In this document: one piece after another, positions 53,800-62,792 of the stretch
How the letters are laid out: the number at the start of each line of letters is the position of its first letter
How positions within the stretch are numbered: position 1 is the first letter of the stretch
From: Streptomyces sp. TSRI0107
GTDB taxonomy: Bacteria > Actinomycetota > Actinomycetes > Streptomycetales > Streptomycetaceae
Direction: 5' to 3'
Length of the DNA stretch: 64,000 bases
NCBI RefSeq assembly: GCF_001905845.1
Contig: NZ_LIVZ01000008.1
Coordinates: 62,001-126,000 of the forward strand
Program-made: the position numbers and the translations under genes
Notes under the pieces: model-generated
The model's database searches: none
Told to the model about the DNA's origin: nothing
Seen by the model: the letters and a program-made list of their open reading frames with translations, nothing else

Positions 53800-55082
53800 C
53801 CAAGGACCTGCTGGGACGGCACCGGGCCGTCATGCCGGAATGGCTCTCCCTCTACTACGAGGACCCGATCGAGATCACCCACGGCGAGGGCCGGTACGTC
53901 TGGGACGCGGCCGGCCGCAGGTACCTCGACTTCTTCGGCGGCATCCTCACCACGATGACCGCCCACGCCCTGCCCGAGGTGACCAAGGCGGTGAGCGAGC
54001 AGGCCGGGCGGATCCTGCACTCCTCCACCCTCTACCTGAACCGCCCGATGGTCGAACTCGCCGAGCGCGTCGCCCAGGTGAGCGGCATCCCCGACGCCCG
54101 CGTCTTCTTCACCACCTCCGGCACCGAGGCCAACGACACGGCGCTGCTGCTGGCCACCACCTACCGGCGCAGCAACACCGTCCTCGCCATGCGCAACAGC
54201 TACCACGGCCGCTCCTTCTCCGCCGTCGGCGTCACCGGCAACCGCGGCTGGTCCCCGACCTCCCTGTCCCCGCTGCAGACCCTGTACGTGCACGGCGGCG
54301 TCCGCACCCGCGGCCCGTACGCCGCGCTCGACGACCGCGCGTTCATCGAGGCCTGCGTCGAGGACCTGAAGGACCTGCTCGGCCACACCCGCCCGCCCGC
54401 CGCGCTGATCGCCGAGCCCATCCAGGGCGTCGGCGGCTTCACCTCCCCGCCGGACGGCCTGTACGCGGCCTTCCGCGAGGTGCTGCACGAGCGCGGCGTG
54501 CTGTGGATCGCCGACGAGGTGCAGACCGGGTGGGGCCGCACCGGCGAGCACTTCTGGGGCTGGCAGGCGCACGCCCGCAGCGGCCCGCCGGACATCGTGA
54601 CCTTCGCCAAGGGCATCGGCAACGGCATGTCCATCGGCGGGGTCATCGCCCGCTCCGAGATCATGAACTGCCTGGACGCCAACAGCATCTCCACGTTCGG
54701 CGGCACCCAGATCACCATGGCCGCGGGCCTCGCCAACCTCACCTACCTGCTGGAACACGACCTCCAGGGCAACGCCCGGCGGGTCGGCGGGCTGCTCATC
54801 GAACGGCTGCGGGCCGTCGCCGCGCAGCTTCCGCTGGTCCGGGAGGTGCGCGGGCGGGGGCTGATGATCGGCGTCGAGCTGGCGAAGCCCGGCACCGGCG
54901 AGGCCGCCCCGCAGGCCGCGTCCGCCGTGCTGGAGGCGGCCCGCGAGGGCGGGCTGCTCATCGGCAAGGGCGGCGGGCACAACACCAGCGCGATCCGGAT
55001 CGCCCCGCCGCTGTCCCTCACGGTCGCGGAGGCCGAGGAGGGCGCCGCGATCCTCGAACAGGCTCTGAGAAGCGTCCAGTAG
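53796..55082 (+). CDS. Class III PLP aminotransferase (beta-alanine/aspartate type)
   Basis: A 428-residue pyridoxal-phosphate enzyme: DFFGGILTTMTAHALPEV, TSGTEANDTALLLAT (phosphate-binding cup), YHGRSFSAVG, VLWIADEVQTGWGRTG (PLP-binding Asp) and VTFAKGIGNGMSIGG (Schiff-base Lys in FAKG). It probably transaminates beta-alanine or beta-aminoisobutyrate formed by the nitrilase. Start GTG at 53796 overlaps the nitrilase stop. Confidence 0.92.
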   Translation: MTKDLLGRHRAVMPEWLSLYYEDPIEITHGEGRYVWDAAGRRYLDFFGGILTTMTAHALPEVTKAVSEQAGRILHSSTLYLNRPMVELAERVAQVSGIPDARVFFTTSGTEANDTALLLATTYRRSNTVLAMRNSYHGRSFSAVGVTGNRGWSPTSLSPLQTLYVHGGVRTRGPYAALDDRAFIEACVEDLKDLLGHTRPPAALIAEPIQGVGGFTSPPDGLYAAFREVLHERGVLWIADEVQTGWGRTGEHFWGWQAHARSGPPDIVTFAKGIGNGMSIGGVIARSEIMNCLDANSISTFGGTQITMAAGLANLTYLLEHDLQGNARRVGGLLIERLRAVAAQLPLVREVRGRGLMIGVELAKPGTGEAAPQAASAVLEAAREGGLLIGKGGGHNTSAIRIAPPLSLTVAEAEEGAAILEQALRSVQ

Positions 55083-55105
55083 TCACCGAGTGGGGGAACG
55101 TCGCC

Positions 55106-56671
55106 ATGGCCACAACCCTGCAGCCCTGGGAATCCCTGGAGCCCGCGCTGTCGGTCCGCCAGGTGCTCACCCTGGAACGGGTGCTGGCCGGCGAACCCGA
55201 GGTCGTGGCGGGCGCCGACCGGCTCGACCGGCCGGTGCGCTGGGTGCACGTCGCCGAGGCCGACGACGTCGGGGTGATGCTCAGCGGCGGCGAGATGGTG
55301 CTCACCACCGGCGTGCTGCTCGTCGGCGACGAGGAGAAGCAGGCCGAGTACATCCGCTCCCTGCACCGCGCGGAGGCCGCGGCCGTCGTCCTCGGACTGG
55401 GCCGCGCCTTCCCCGCCCCGCCGGACGTGATGCGGCGGGCCGCCGAACGGTGCGGGCTGCCCCTGGTCGTCCTGCACCGGCCGTTCCCGTTCGCCCAGCT
55501 GACGGAGGAGGTGCAGTCCCGGCTGGTGCGCCGCAACTTCGCCGCCGTCAGCCTCTCCGAGGCGGTGCGGACCACCCTCACCGGGCTGATCACCGCGGGC
55601 GCCCCGCTGCAACGGCTCCTCGACGAGATCGCCCGGCACAGCGGCTGCCCCGTCGTCGTCACCAACCTCGCCCACCGGGTGCTGGCCACGGCGGGCGAAC
55701 GCCCCGCGGTCGACGACGTGCTGCGCGACTGGGAGCGCATCGCCCGGCAGGCCGGAGGCCGGGAGGGCGACGGCTGGATCCGCGCCGAGCTGGGCGGACG
55801 GGGCGAGCGGTGGGGACAGCTCGTGCTGTGCGGCCACCGCGGCGACACCGCCGCCGGCCGGCTGCTCGCCGACCGGGCCGCCGAGGCCCTGGTCCTGCAC
55901 CGGATGCTCGGCGGGGCCTCCCAGAGCTGGGAGGAGCAGTCCGCGCAGAGCCTGCTCACCGACCTGGTCGGCGGGACCGTACCGGCCCGGCAGCTGCTGC
56001 CCCGCGCCCGCGCCGCCGGGCTGCCCGTCAACCGGCGCACCTTCGTCCCGCTGGTCGTCCGGGACGGCGACCCGGCCCGCCTCGACCGGGTACTGCGCCT
56101 GCTGGGCCTGCCGGGGCTGGCCGCCGAGCTGGCCGACGGGGCCGCCGCCGTACTGCTCAGCCTGGCCCGCGACCAGGACGCCGAAGCGCTCACCGGGCAC
56201 TTCGCCGCCCGGCTGGGCCGAGGCGGGCGGCCCGCCGTGGTGGCCGCCGCCGACGCGCGCACCGACTGGGACGACGTCCCCGCCGGGCTGCGCGAGGCCC
56301 GGCATGTCGCGGACGCCGTGGCCGGGTCCTCGGCCGCCCTCGACCTCCCGGCGGTCGTCCGCCTGAAGGACGTACACCTGCGCGGCCTGATCCGGCTGCT
56401 GCGGGACGACCCGCAGGTGCAGTCGTTCGCCGAGCGGGAGCTGGACGGGCTGCTCGGCCTCGGCGACGACGGTCTGCTGGCGGTGCTGCGGACGTATCTG
56501 GCCACCGGCCGCAACAAGTCCCGTACCGCCCAGCTCCACCATGTCTCCCGGCCCGCGCTCTACCGCCGCCTGGAGGCGATACAGGCCCGCCTCGGTGTCG
56601 ACCTCGACGACTTCGAGCAGGCCGCCTCGGTGCACATCGCGCTCCTCGGGCATGACGCGCAACAGCGGTGA
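55106..56671 (+). CDS. PucR-family transcriptional regulator
   Basis: A 521-residue regulator with an N-terminal PucR (purine catabolism) ligand domain, about residues 15-135 (VRWVHVAEADDVGVMLSGGEMVLTTG), a central GAF-like part and a C-terminal HTH_30 domain with YLATGRNKSRTAQLHHVSRP and ALYRRLEAIQARLG. It probably senses a pyrimidine or amide metabolite and regulates this locus. The ATG follows GGGGGAACG. A four-unit repeat array overlaps its 3' end and lies upstream of the next nitrilase gene. Confidence 0.92.
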   Translation: MATTLQPWESLEPALSVRQVLTLERVLAGEPEVVAGADRLDRPVRWVHVAEADDVGVMLSGGEMVLTTGVLLVGDEEKQAEYIRSLHRAEAAAVVLGLGRAFPAPPDVMRRAAERCGLPLVVLHRPFPFAQLTEEVQSRLVRRNFAAVSLSEAVRTTLTGLITAGAPLQRLLDEIARHSGCPVVVTNLAHRVLATAGERPAVDDVLRDWERIARQAGGREGDGWIRAELGGRGERWGQLVLCGHRGDTAAGRLLADRAAEALVLHRMLGGASQSWEEQSAQSLLTDLVGGTVPARQLLPRARAAGLPVNRRTFVPLVVRDGDPARLDRVLRLLGLPGLAAELADGAAAVLLSLARDQDAEALTGHFAARLGRGGRPAVVAAADARTDWDDVPAGLREARHVADAVAGSSAALDLPAVVRLKDVHLRGLIRLLRDDPQVQSFAERELDGLLGLGDDGLLAVLRTYLATGRNKSRTAQLHHVSRPALYRRLEAIQARLGVDLDDFEQAASVHIALLGHDAQQR

Positions 56672-56764
56672 AACATGGAACCACCTGGGAAAACGGCGGT
56701 GAAACATGGGCTCGTCGCAACGTGACACGGTGGCACGCCGCCCGCCCGCAGACGTGACACGGTG
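56665..56764 (+). repeat. Four-unit direct-repeat operator array
   Basis: GCGGTGAAACATGG occurs at 56665-56678 and 56696-56709 (31 bp apart); ACGTGACACGGTG occurs at 56720-56732 and 56752-56764 (32 bp apart). The two types share TGAmAC followed by a G-rich tail. The array straddles the end of pucR and the promoter region of the second nitrilase gene. Its period is about three helical turns, typical of cooperative binding by a regulator. PucR as the binder is inference. Confidence 0.65.
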
Positions 56765-56835
56765 CACCTCAAAGCGGGCGGCCGGGCTTCCTACGCTCAC
56801 GGCACACCGAGCTACTTCAGCGACCGGAGGTCCCG

Positions 56836-57678
56836 ATGAGCCGAGTGATCCGCGCCGCCGTCTTCCAGACCGCCTGGACCGGCGACAAGGAGTCGATGAT
56901 CCGGGTGCACGAACAGGCGGCCCGCGACGCCGCCGCGCAGGGCGCCCGAGTCCTGTGCTTCCAGGAGCTGTTCTACGGGCCGTACTTCTGCCAGGTCCAG
57001 GACCCCGCCTTCTACGAGTACGCCGAGCGGATCCCCGAGGGGCCGGTCGTGCGGCGCTTCCAGGCCCTCGCGAAAGAGCTGGGCATCGTCCTCGTGCTGC
57101 CGATGTACGAGGAGGAGCAGCCCGGCGTCCTCTACAACACCGCCGCCGTGATCGACGCGGACGGCTCGTACCTCGGCAAGTACCGCAAGACCCACATCCC
57201 GCAGGTCAGGGGCTTCTGGGAGAAGTTCTACTTCCGGCCCGGCAACTCCGGCTGGCCCGTCTTCGACACCGCCGTCGGCAGGATCGGCGTCTACATCTGC
57301 TACGACCGCCACTTCCCCGAGGGCTGGCGGGCGCTCGGCCTCGCGGGCGCCGAGATCGTCTTCAACCCGTCGGCGACCTCGCGCGGCCTGTCCGGCTACC
57401 TCTGGCAGCTGGAACAGCCGGCGGCGGCCGTCGCCAACGAGTACTTCGTCGGCGCGATCAACCGGGTGGGTGTCGAGGAGTACGGCGACAACGACTTCTA
57501 CGGCACCTCGTACTTCGTGGACCCGGAGGCCCAGTTCGTCGGCGAGGTGGCGAGCGACAAGGAGACCGAACTGGTCGTGAGGGACCTGGACCTGGCCAAG
57601 CTGAGGGAAGTCCGCGACCGCTGGCAGTTCTACCGGGACCGGGCCCCGGGAGCCTACGGCCCGCTGACGACGCCCTAG
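56836..57678 (+). CDS. Nitrilase-family amidohydrolase (beta-ureidopropionase-like), copy 2
   Basis: A 280-residue protein with E44, K118 and C155 in the same positions as copy 1 (CFQELF, KYRKTHIP, YICYDRHFPEG). The two differ most in the first 100 and last 30 residues. It is first in the transcript that continues with dihydropyrimidinase, the LLM oxidoreductase and the permease. The paralogues may have divided substrates, for example N-carbamoyl-beta-alanine and another N-carbamoyl amino acid or an amide; this is inference. Confidence 0.92.
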   Translation: MSRVIRAAVFQTAWTGDKESMIRVHEQAARDAAAQGARVLCFQELFYGPYFCQVQDPAFYEYAERIPEGPVVRRFQALAKELGIVLVLPMYEEEQPGVLYNTAAVIDADGSYLGKYRKTHIPQVRGFWEKFYFRPGNSGWPVFDTAVGRIGVYICYDRHFPEGWRALGLAGAEIVFNPSATSRGLSGYLWQLEQPAAAVANEYFVGAINRVGVEEYGDNDFYGTSYFVDPEAQFVGEVASDKETELVVRDLDLAKLREVRDRWQFYRDRAPGAYGPLTTP

Positions 57679-57687
57679 GGGCAGCGC

Positions 57688-57720
57688 CCCAGGGGCGCGG
57701 GGAACTGCGCGACCAGCCAC
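57688..57720 (+). repeat. Streptomyces-type intergenic repeat (GGGGCGCGGGGAACTGCGCG)
   Basis: The stretch AGGGGCGCGGGGAACTGCGC followed by GACCAGCCAC lies between the second nitrilase stop and the dihydropyrimidinase gene. I recognise it as a very common extragenic repeat in Streptomyces genomes. It can form a hairpin and may act as a weak terminator or mRNA stabiliser within the operon. Exact copy number cannot be judged from one window. Confidence 0.55.
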
Positions 57721-57754
57721 ATACAACCGGCACGACACCGCGAGGAGCGACCAC

Positions 57755-59155
57755 ATGAGCCGTACGGCAATCCGCGGCGGCCTCGTCATCACCGCCTCCG
57801 ACGAGATCCACGCCGACGTCCTGATCGAGGACGGCCGCATCGCCGCCCTGGCCGCCTCCGGCACCCCCGCCGCCGAGGCGTGGACGGCCGAGCGGATCAT
57901 CGACGCCACCGGTAAGTACGTCATCCCGGGCGGCGTCGACGCCCACACCCACATGGAGCTGCCCTTCGGCGGCACCTTCGCCTCCGACACCTTCGAGACC
58001 GGCACCCGGGCCGCCGCCTGGGGCGGCACCACCACGATCGTCGACTTCGCCGTGCAGAGCGTCGGACAGGCGCTGCGCGAAGGCCTCGACGCCTGGCACG
58101 CCAAGGCGGAGGGCAACTGCGCGATCGACTACGGCTTCCACATGATCGTCTCCGACGTCAACGACGAGACGCTGAAGGAGATGGACCTCCTCGTCGAGGA
58201 GGGCGTCACGTCGTTCAAGCAGTTCATGGCCTACCCGGGAGTCTTCTACTCCGACGACGGCCAGATCCTGCGCGCCATGCAGCGCTCCGCCGAGAACGGC
58301 GGCCTGATCATGATGCACGCGGAGAACGGCATCGCCATCGACGTGCTCGTGGCGCAGGCCCTCGCCCGCGGCGAGACCGACCCCCGCTACCACGGCGAGG
58401 TCCGCAAGGCCCTGCTGGAGGCCGAGGCCACCCACCGGGCGATCCGGCTCGCGCAGGTCGCCGGGGCGCCCCTGTACGTCGTGCACGTCTCGGCGGCGGA
58501 GGCGGTCGCCGAGCTGACCAGGGCCCGCGACGAGGGGCTGAACGTCTTCGGCGAGACCTGCCCGCAGTATCTGTTCCTGTCGACGGACAACCTCGCCGAA
58601 CCGGACTTCGAGGGCGCCAAGTACGTGTGCTCCACGCCCCTGCGCCCCAGGGAGCACCAGGCCAGGCTGTGGCGGGGCCTGCGCACCAACGACCTCCAGG
58701 TCGTCTCCACCGACCACTGCCCGTTCTGCTTCACCGGCCAGAAGGAGCTGGGCCGCGGCGACTTCTCCAAGATCCCCAACGGGCTGCCGGGCGTGGAGAA
58801 CCGGATGGACCTGCTCCACCAGGCCGTCGTCGACGGGCACATCTCACGCCGCCGCTGGATCGAGATCGCCTGCGCCACCCCGGCCCGGATGTTCGGCCTG
58901 TACCCGAAGAAGGGCACCCTCGCCCCGGGCGCGGACGCCGACGTCGTCATCTACGACCCGCACGCCGAGCAGGTCCTGTCCGCCGAGACGCACCACATGA
59001 ACGTCGACTACTCGGCGTACGAGGGCAAACGCGTCACCGGCCGGGTCGAGACCGTGCTGTCGCGCGGGGTCCCCGTCGTCACCGAGCGGGAGTACACCGG
59101 ACACGCCGGGCACGGCGCCTACCTTCCCCGCTCCACCTGTCAGTACCTCACCTAG
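57755..59155 (+). CDS. hydA: Dihydropyrimidinase/D-hydantoinase
   Basis: A 466-residue cyclic amidohydrolase. Metal ligands H64 and H66 are in DAHTHMELPFGG; the carboxylated Lys is K155 in SFKQFMAYPG; MMHAENG, YVVHVSAAEAV and STDHCPF supply the remaining His and Asp. These are the full active-site set of dihydropyrimidinases, which open dihydrouracil/dihydrothymine to N-carbamoyl-beta-amino acids. The next gene follows after 11 nt. It should act directly before the nitrilase in the pathway. Confidence 0.95.
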   Translation: MSRTAIRGGLVITASDEIHADVLIEDGRIAALAASGTPAAEAWTAERIIDATGKYVIPGGVDAHTHMELPFGGTFASDTFETGTRAAAWGGTTTIVDFAVQSVGQALREGLDAWHAKAEGNCAIDYGFHMIVSDVNDETLKEMDLLVEEGVTSFKQFMAYPGVFYSDDGQILRAMQRSAENGGLIMMHAENGIAIDVLVAQALARGETDPRYHGEVRKALLEAEATHRAIRLAQVAGAPLYVVHVSAAEAVAELTRARDEGLNVFGETCPQYLFLSTDNLAEPDFEGAKYVCSTPLRPREHQARLWRGLRTNDLQVVSTDHCPFCFTGQKELGRGDFSKIPNGLPGVENRMDLLHQAVVDGHISRRRWIEIACATPARMFGLYPKKGTLAPGADADVVIYDPHAEQVLSAETHHMNVDYSAYEGKRVTGRVETVLSRGVPVVTEREYTGHAGHGAYLPRSTCQYLT

Positions 59156-59166
59156 GAGTGGCGCTC

Positions 59167-60189
59167 ATGGACTTCGGACTCGTCCTGCAGACCGACCCGC
59201 CCGCCTCACGCGTCATCAGCCTGATGAAACGCGCCGAACGCAACGGCTTCCGCTACGGCTGGACCTTCGACTCCGCCGTGCTGTGGCAGGAACCGTTCGT
59301 GATCTACAGCCAGATCCTCGCCAACACGCAGAAACTGAGGATCGGCCCGATGGTCACCAACCCGGGCACCCGCACCTGGGAGGTCACCGCCTCCACCTTC
59401 GCCACTCTCAACGACATGTTCGGCAACCGCACGGTGTGCGGCATCGGCCGCGGCGACTCCGCGATGCGCGTGGCCGGCCGCAAGCCCAACACCCTGGCCC
59501 GGATCAGCGATGCCATGAAGGTCATCCGGGCCCTCGGCCGCGGCGAGGAGGCCGACCTCGGCGGCGGGACGGTCGTCAGGTTCCCGTGGATCAAGCCGGG
59601 CGCCGAACTCCCGGTCTGGATGGCGGCGTACGGGCCGAAGGCTCTGAAGATGACCGGTGAGGAGGCGGACGGCTTCATCCTCCAGCTCGCCGACCTCTAC
59701 CTCACCGAGTACATGGTGAAGGCCGTCAAGGACGCCGCGGCCGCCGCCGGCCGTGACCCGTCCGAGGTGACGGTCTGCGTCGCCGCCCCGGCGTACGTCA
59801 CCGAGGACGACTCGCCCGAGGCGCTGGCCCACGCCCGGGACCAGTGCCGCTGGTTCGGCGGGATGGTGGGCAACCACGTCGCGGACCTGGTCTCCAGGTA
59901 CGGCGAGCACTCCTCGATGGTCCCCGGCGAACTCACCGACTACATCAAGGCCCGGCAGGGCTACGACTACTCGCACCACGGGCGCAGCGGCAACCCGGAC
60001 ACGCAGTTCGTGCCCGACGAGATCGTGGACCGGTTCTGCCTGATCGGAACACCGGCCGCGCACATCGAGAAGCTGAGGAAGCTGCGCGACCTGGGCGTCG
60101 ACCAGTTCGCCGTCTACGACATGCACGACGCGCAGGAAGCGGTGATCGACGCGTACGGCACGCGGATCATCCCCGCGGTCAACGCCTGA
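59167..60189 (+). CDS. LLM-class F420/flavin-dependent oxidoreductase (TIGR03842-like)
   Basis: A 340-residue luciferase-like oxidoreductase: FGLVLQTDPPASRVISLMKRAE, GPMVTNPGTRTWEVTAS, NRTVCGIGRGDSAMRVAGRK and VWMAAYGPKALKMTGEEADG. It is of the group often found in actinobacterial pyrimidine and hydantoin loci (TIGR03842 from memory). No dihydropyrimidine dehydrogenase is encoded here, so this enzyme may provide the first reductive or ring-modifying step, or handle a side product. It is coupled closely behind dihydropyrimidinase. Confidence 0.88.
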   Translation: MDFGLVLQTDPPASRVISLMKRAERNGFRYGWTFDSAVLWQEPFVIYSQILANTQKLRIGPMVTNPGTRTWEVTASTFATLNDMFGNRTVCGIGRGDSAMRVAGRKPNTLARISDAMKVIRALGRGEEADLGGGTVVRFPWIKPGAELPVWMAAYGPKALKMTGEEADGFILQLADLYLTEYMVKAVKDAAAAAGRDPSEVTVCVAAPAYVTEDDSPEALAHARDQCRWFGGMVGNHVADLVSRYGEHSSMVPGELTDYIKARQGYDYSHHGRSGNPDTQFVPDEIVDRFCLIGTPAAHIEKLRKLRDLGVDQFAVYDMHDAQEAVIDAYGTRIIPAVNA

Positions 60190-60315
60190 CCGCACACCGG
60201 CAGTTCTCCGAGGATCCGACCCCCCACACCTTGTCCCCCTTCCCCGCCGTCCCGGGGAGGGGCCCAAGGCCTCCGCACGGCCTTTCCCGTTCCCCTCCGT
60301 TCGATTGGCCTGCCC

Positions 60316-61863
<1,548 letters not shown>

Positions 61864-61890
61864 CGCCGGGGGCGGCGGGGCGGCGGCCGG

Positions 61891-62556
61891 TCAGCCCGCG
61901 CCGCCGTCCTCCAGCGCGGCCACCGCGTCCTTCGCGGCCTTGATGGCACCCTTGTTGATCACGTCGGTGGCGGGTGCCGTCCGGTTCTCGAAGTCGGAGC
62001 CGTTGTACGTCACCGTCACCAGCGCGTTGGCCGCGCGGACCAGCACCACGCCCTCACGGGTCTCCTGCTTGTCCTCCGTGGTGAGGTTCACGACGGAGTA
62101 CGCCGCGTCGCCGAGGCCCGGCACGGGTCCGCCGCCGCCACGCTCCGCCATCCGGTCCTCGTACTGCTTCTGCGCCTGTTCGTCCGAGTCGCTTATCTCG
62201 AAGGAGACGTCGAGCCACCGGTAGTCGTAGCCCTTCAGGGCGTTCCAGGAGCAGGTGCGGCGCACCGAGGTGTCCGTGGACGGGATCTCCTTCCCCGCCG
62301 GCTTGGCGCCGGGCACCAGCGACGCGACCGTCTTCCCGGCCACGCTGTCGCACGGCGCCGGGGCGGCGGTGTACGTCTTGGGCACCGCCGTCGTCGACGG
62401 CGCGGACGCGGACCGGGAGCCGGTCTCGCGCGGTGCCTTGGCCTCGGCGGGGGAGGCCGTCCCGGGCCCGGACGTGAGGGCCCAGCCGGCACAGGCGAGC
62501 ACGGCGACCGGGGTCAGTCGCGCGATGAGGGCGAGCGGCAGGGGAAGAGAACGCAC
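61891..62556 (-). CDS. Small exported protein (DUF3558-like, possible lipoprotein)
   Basis: A 221-residue protein starting at GTG 62556 with a signal-like segment LPLPLALIARLTPVAVLACAGW; VLAC may serve as a lipobox. The mature part has a Ser/Thr/Pro-rich stretch, two Cys that could pair (APCDSV and RRTCSWN), then YRWLDVSFEISDSDEQAQK. This is reminiscent of DUF3558 domains. The GTG is preferred because upstream in-frame starts would place a long charged head before the signal. Divergent from the kinase gene over a 236-bp region. Confidence 0.7.
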   Translation of the reverse strand: MRSLPLPLALIARLTPVAVLACAGWALTSGPGTASPAEAKAPRETGSRSASAPSTTAVPKTYTAAPAPCDSVAGKTVASLVPGAKPAGKEIPSTDTSVRRTCSWNALKGYDYRWLDVSFEISDSDEQAQKQYEDRMAERGGGGPVPGLGDAAYSVVNLTTEDKQETREGVVLVRAANALVTVTYNGSDFENRTAPATDVINKGAIKAAKDAVAALEDGGAG

Positions 62557-62792
62557 GGCGCACTTCTCGTGGGGGTCGGTGCGGAAAGGAGTCCGCACTG
62601 CGGACGGGACGACAGTGTCACACGTCTCCTTGTGGGGCGGAAGTGCCAACTCGCTCCGTACCCGCGCGGTAACTGGGGCCATCCGTCGGTGGGCTGTATA
62701 TGCCCCTATGTCCCCGCGGCGGGCCGCCCACCGCCCGCGCACGTCCCGCGCATCGCCCGCACAGCGCCGTGCGCTCACCTACCATCGCGGCC

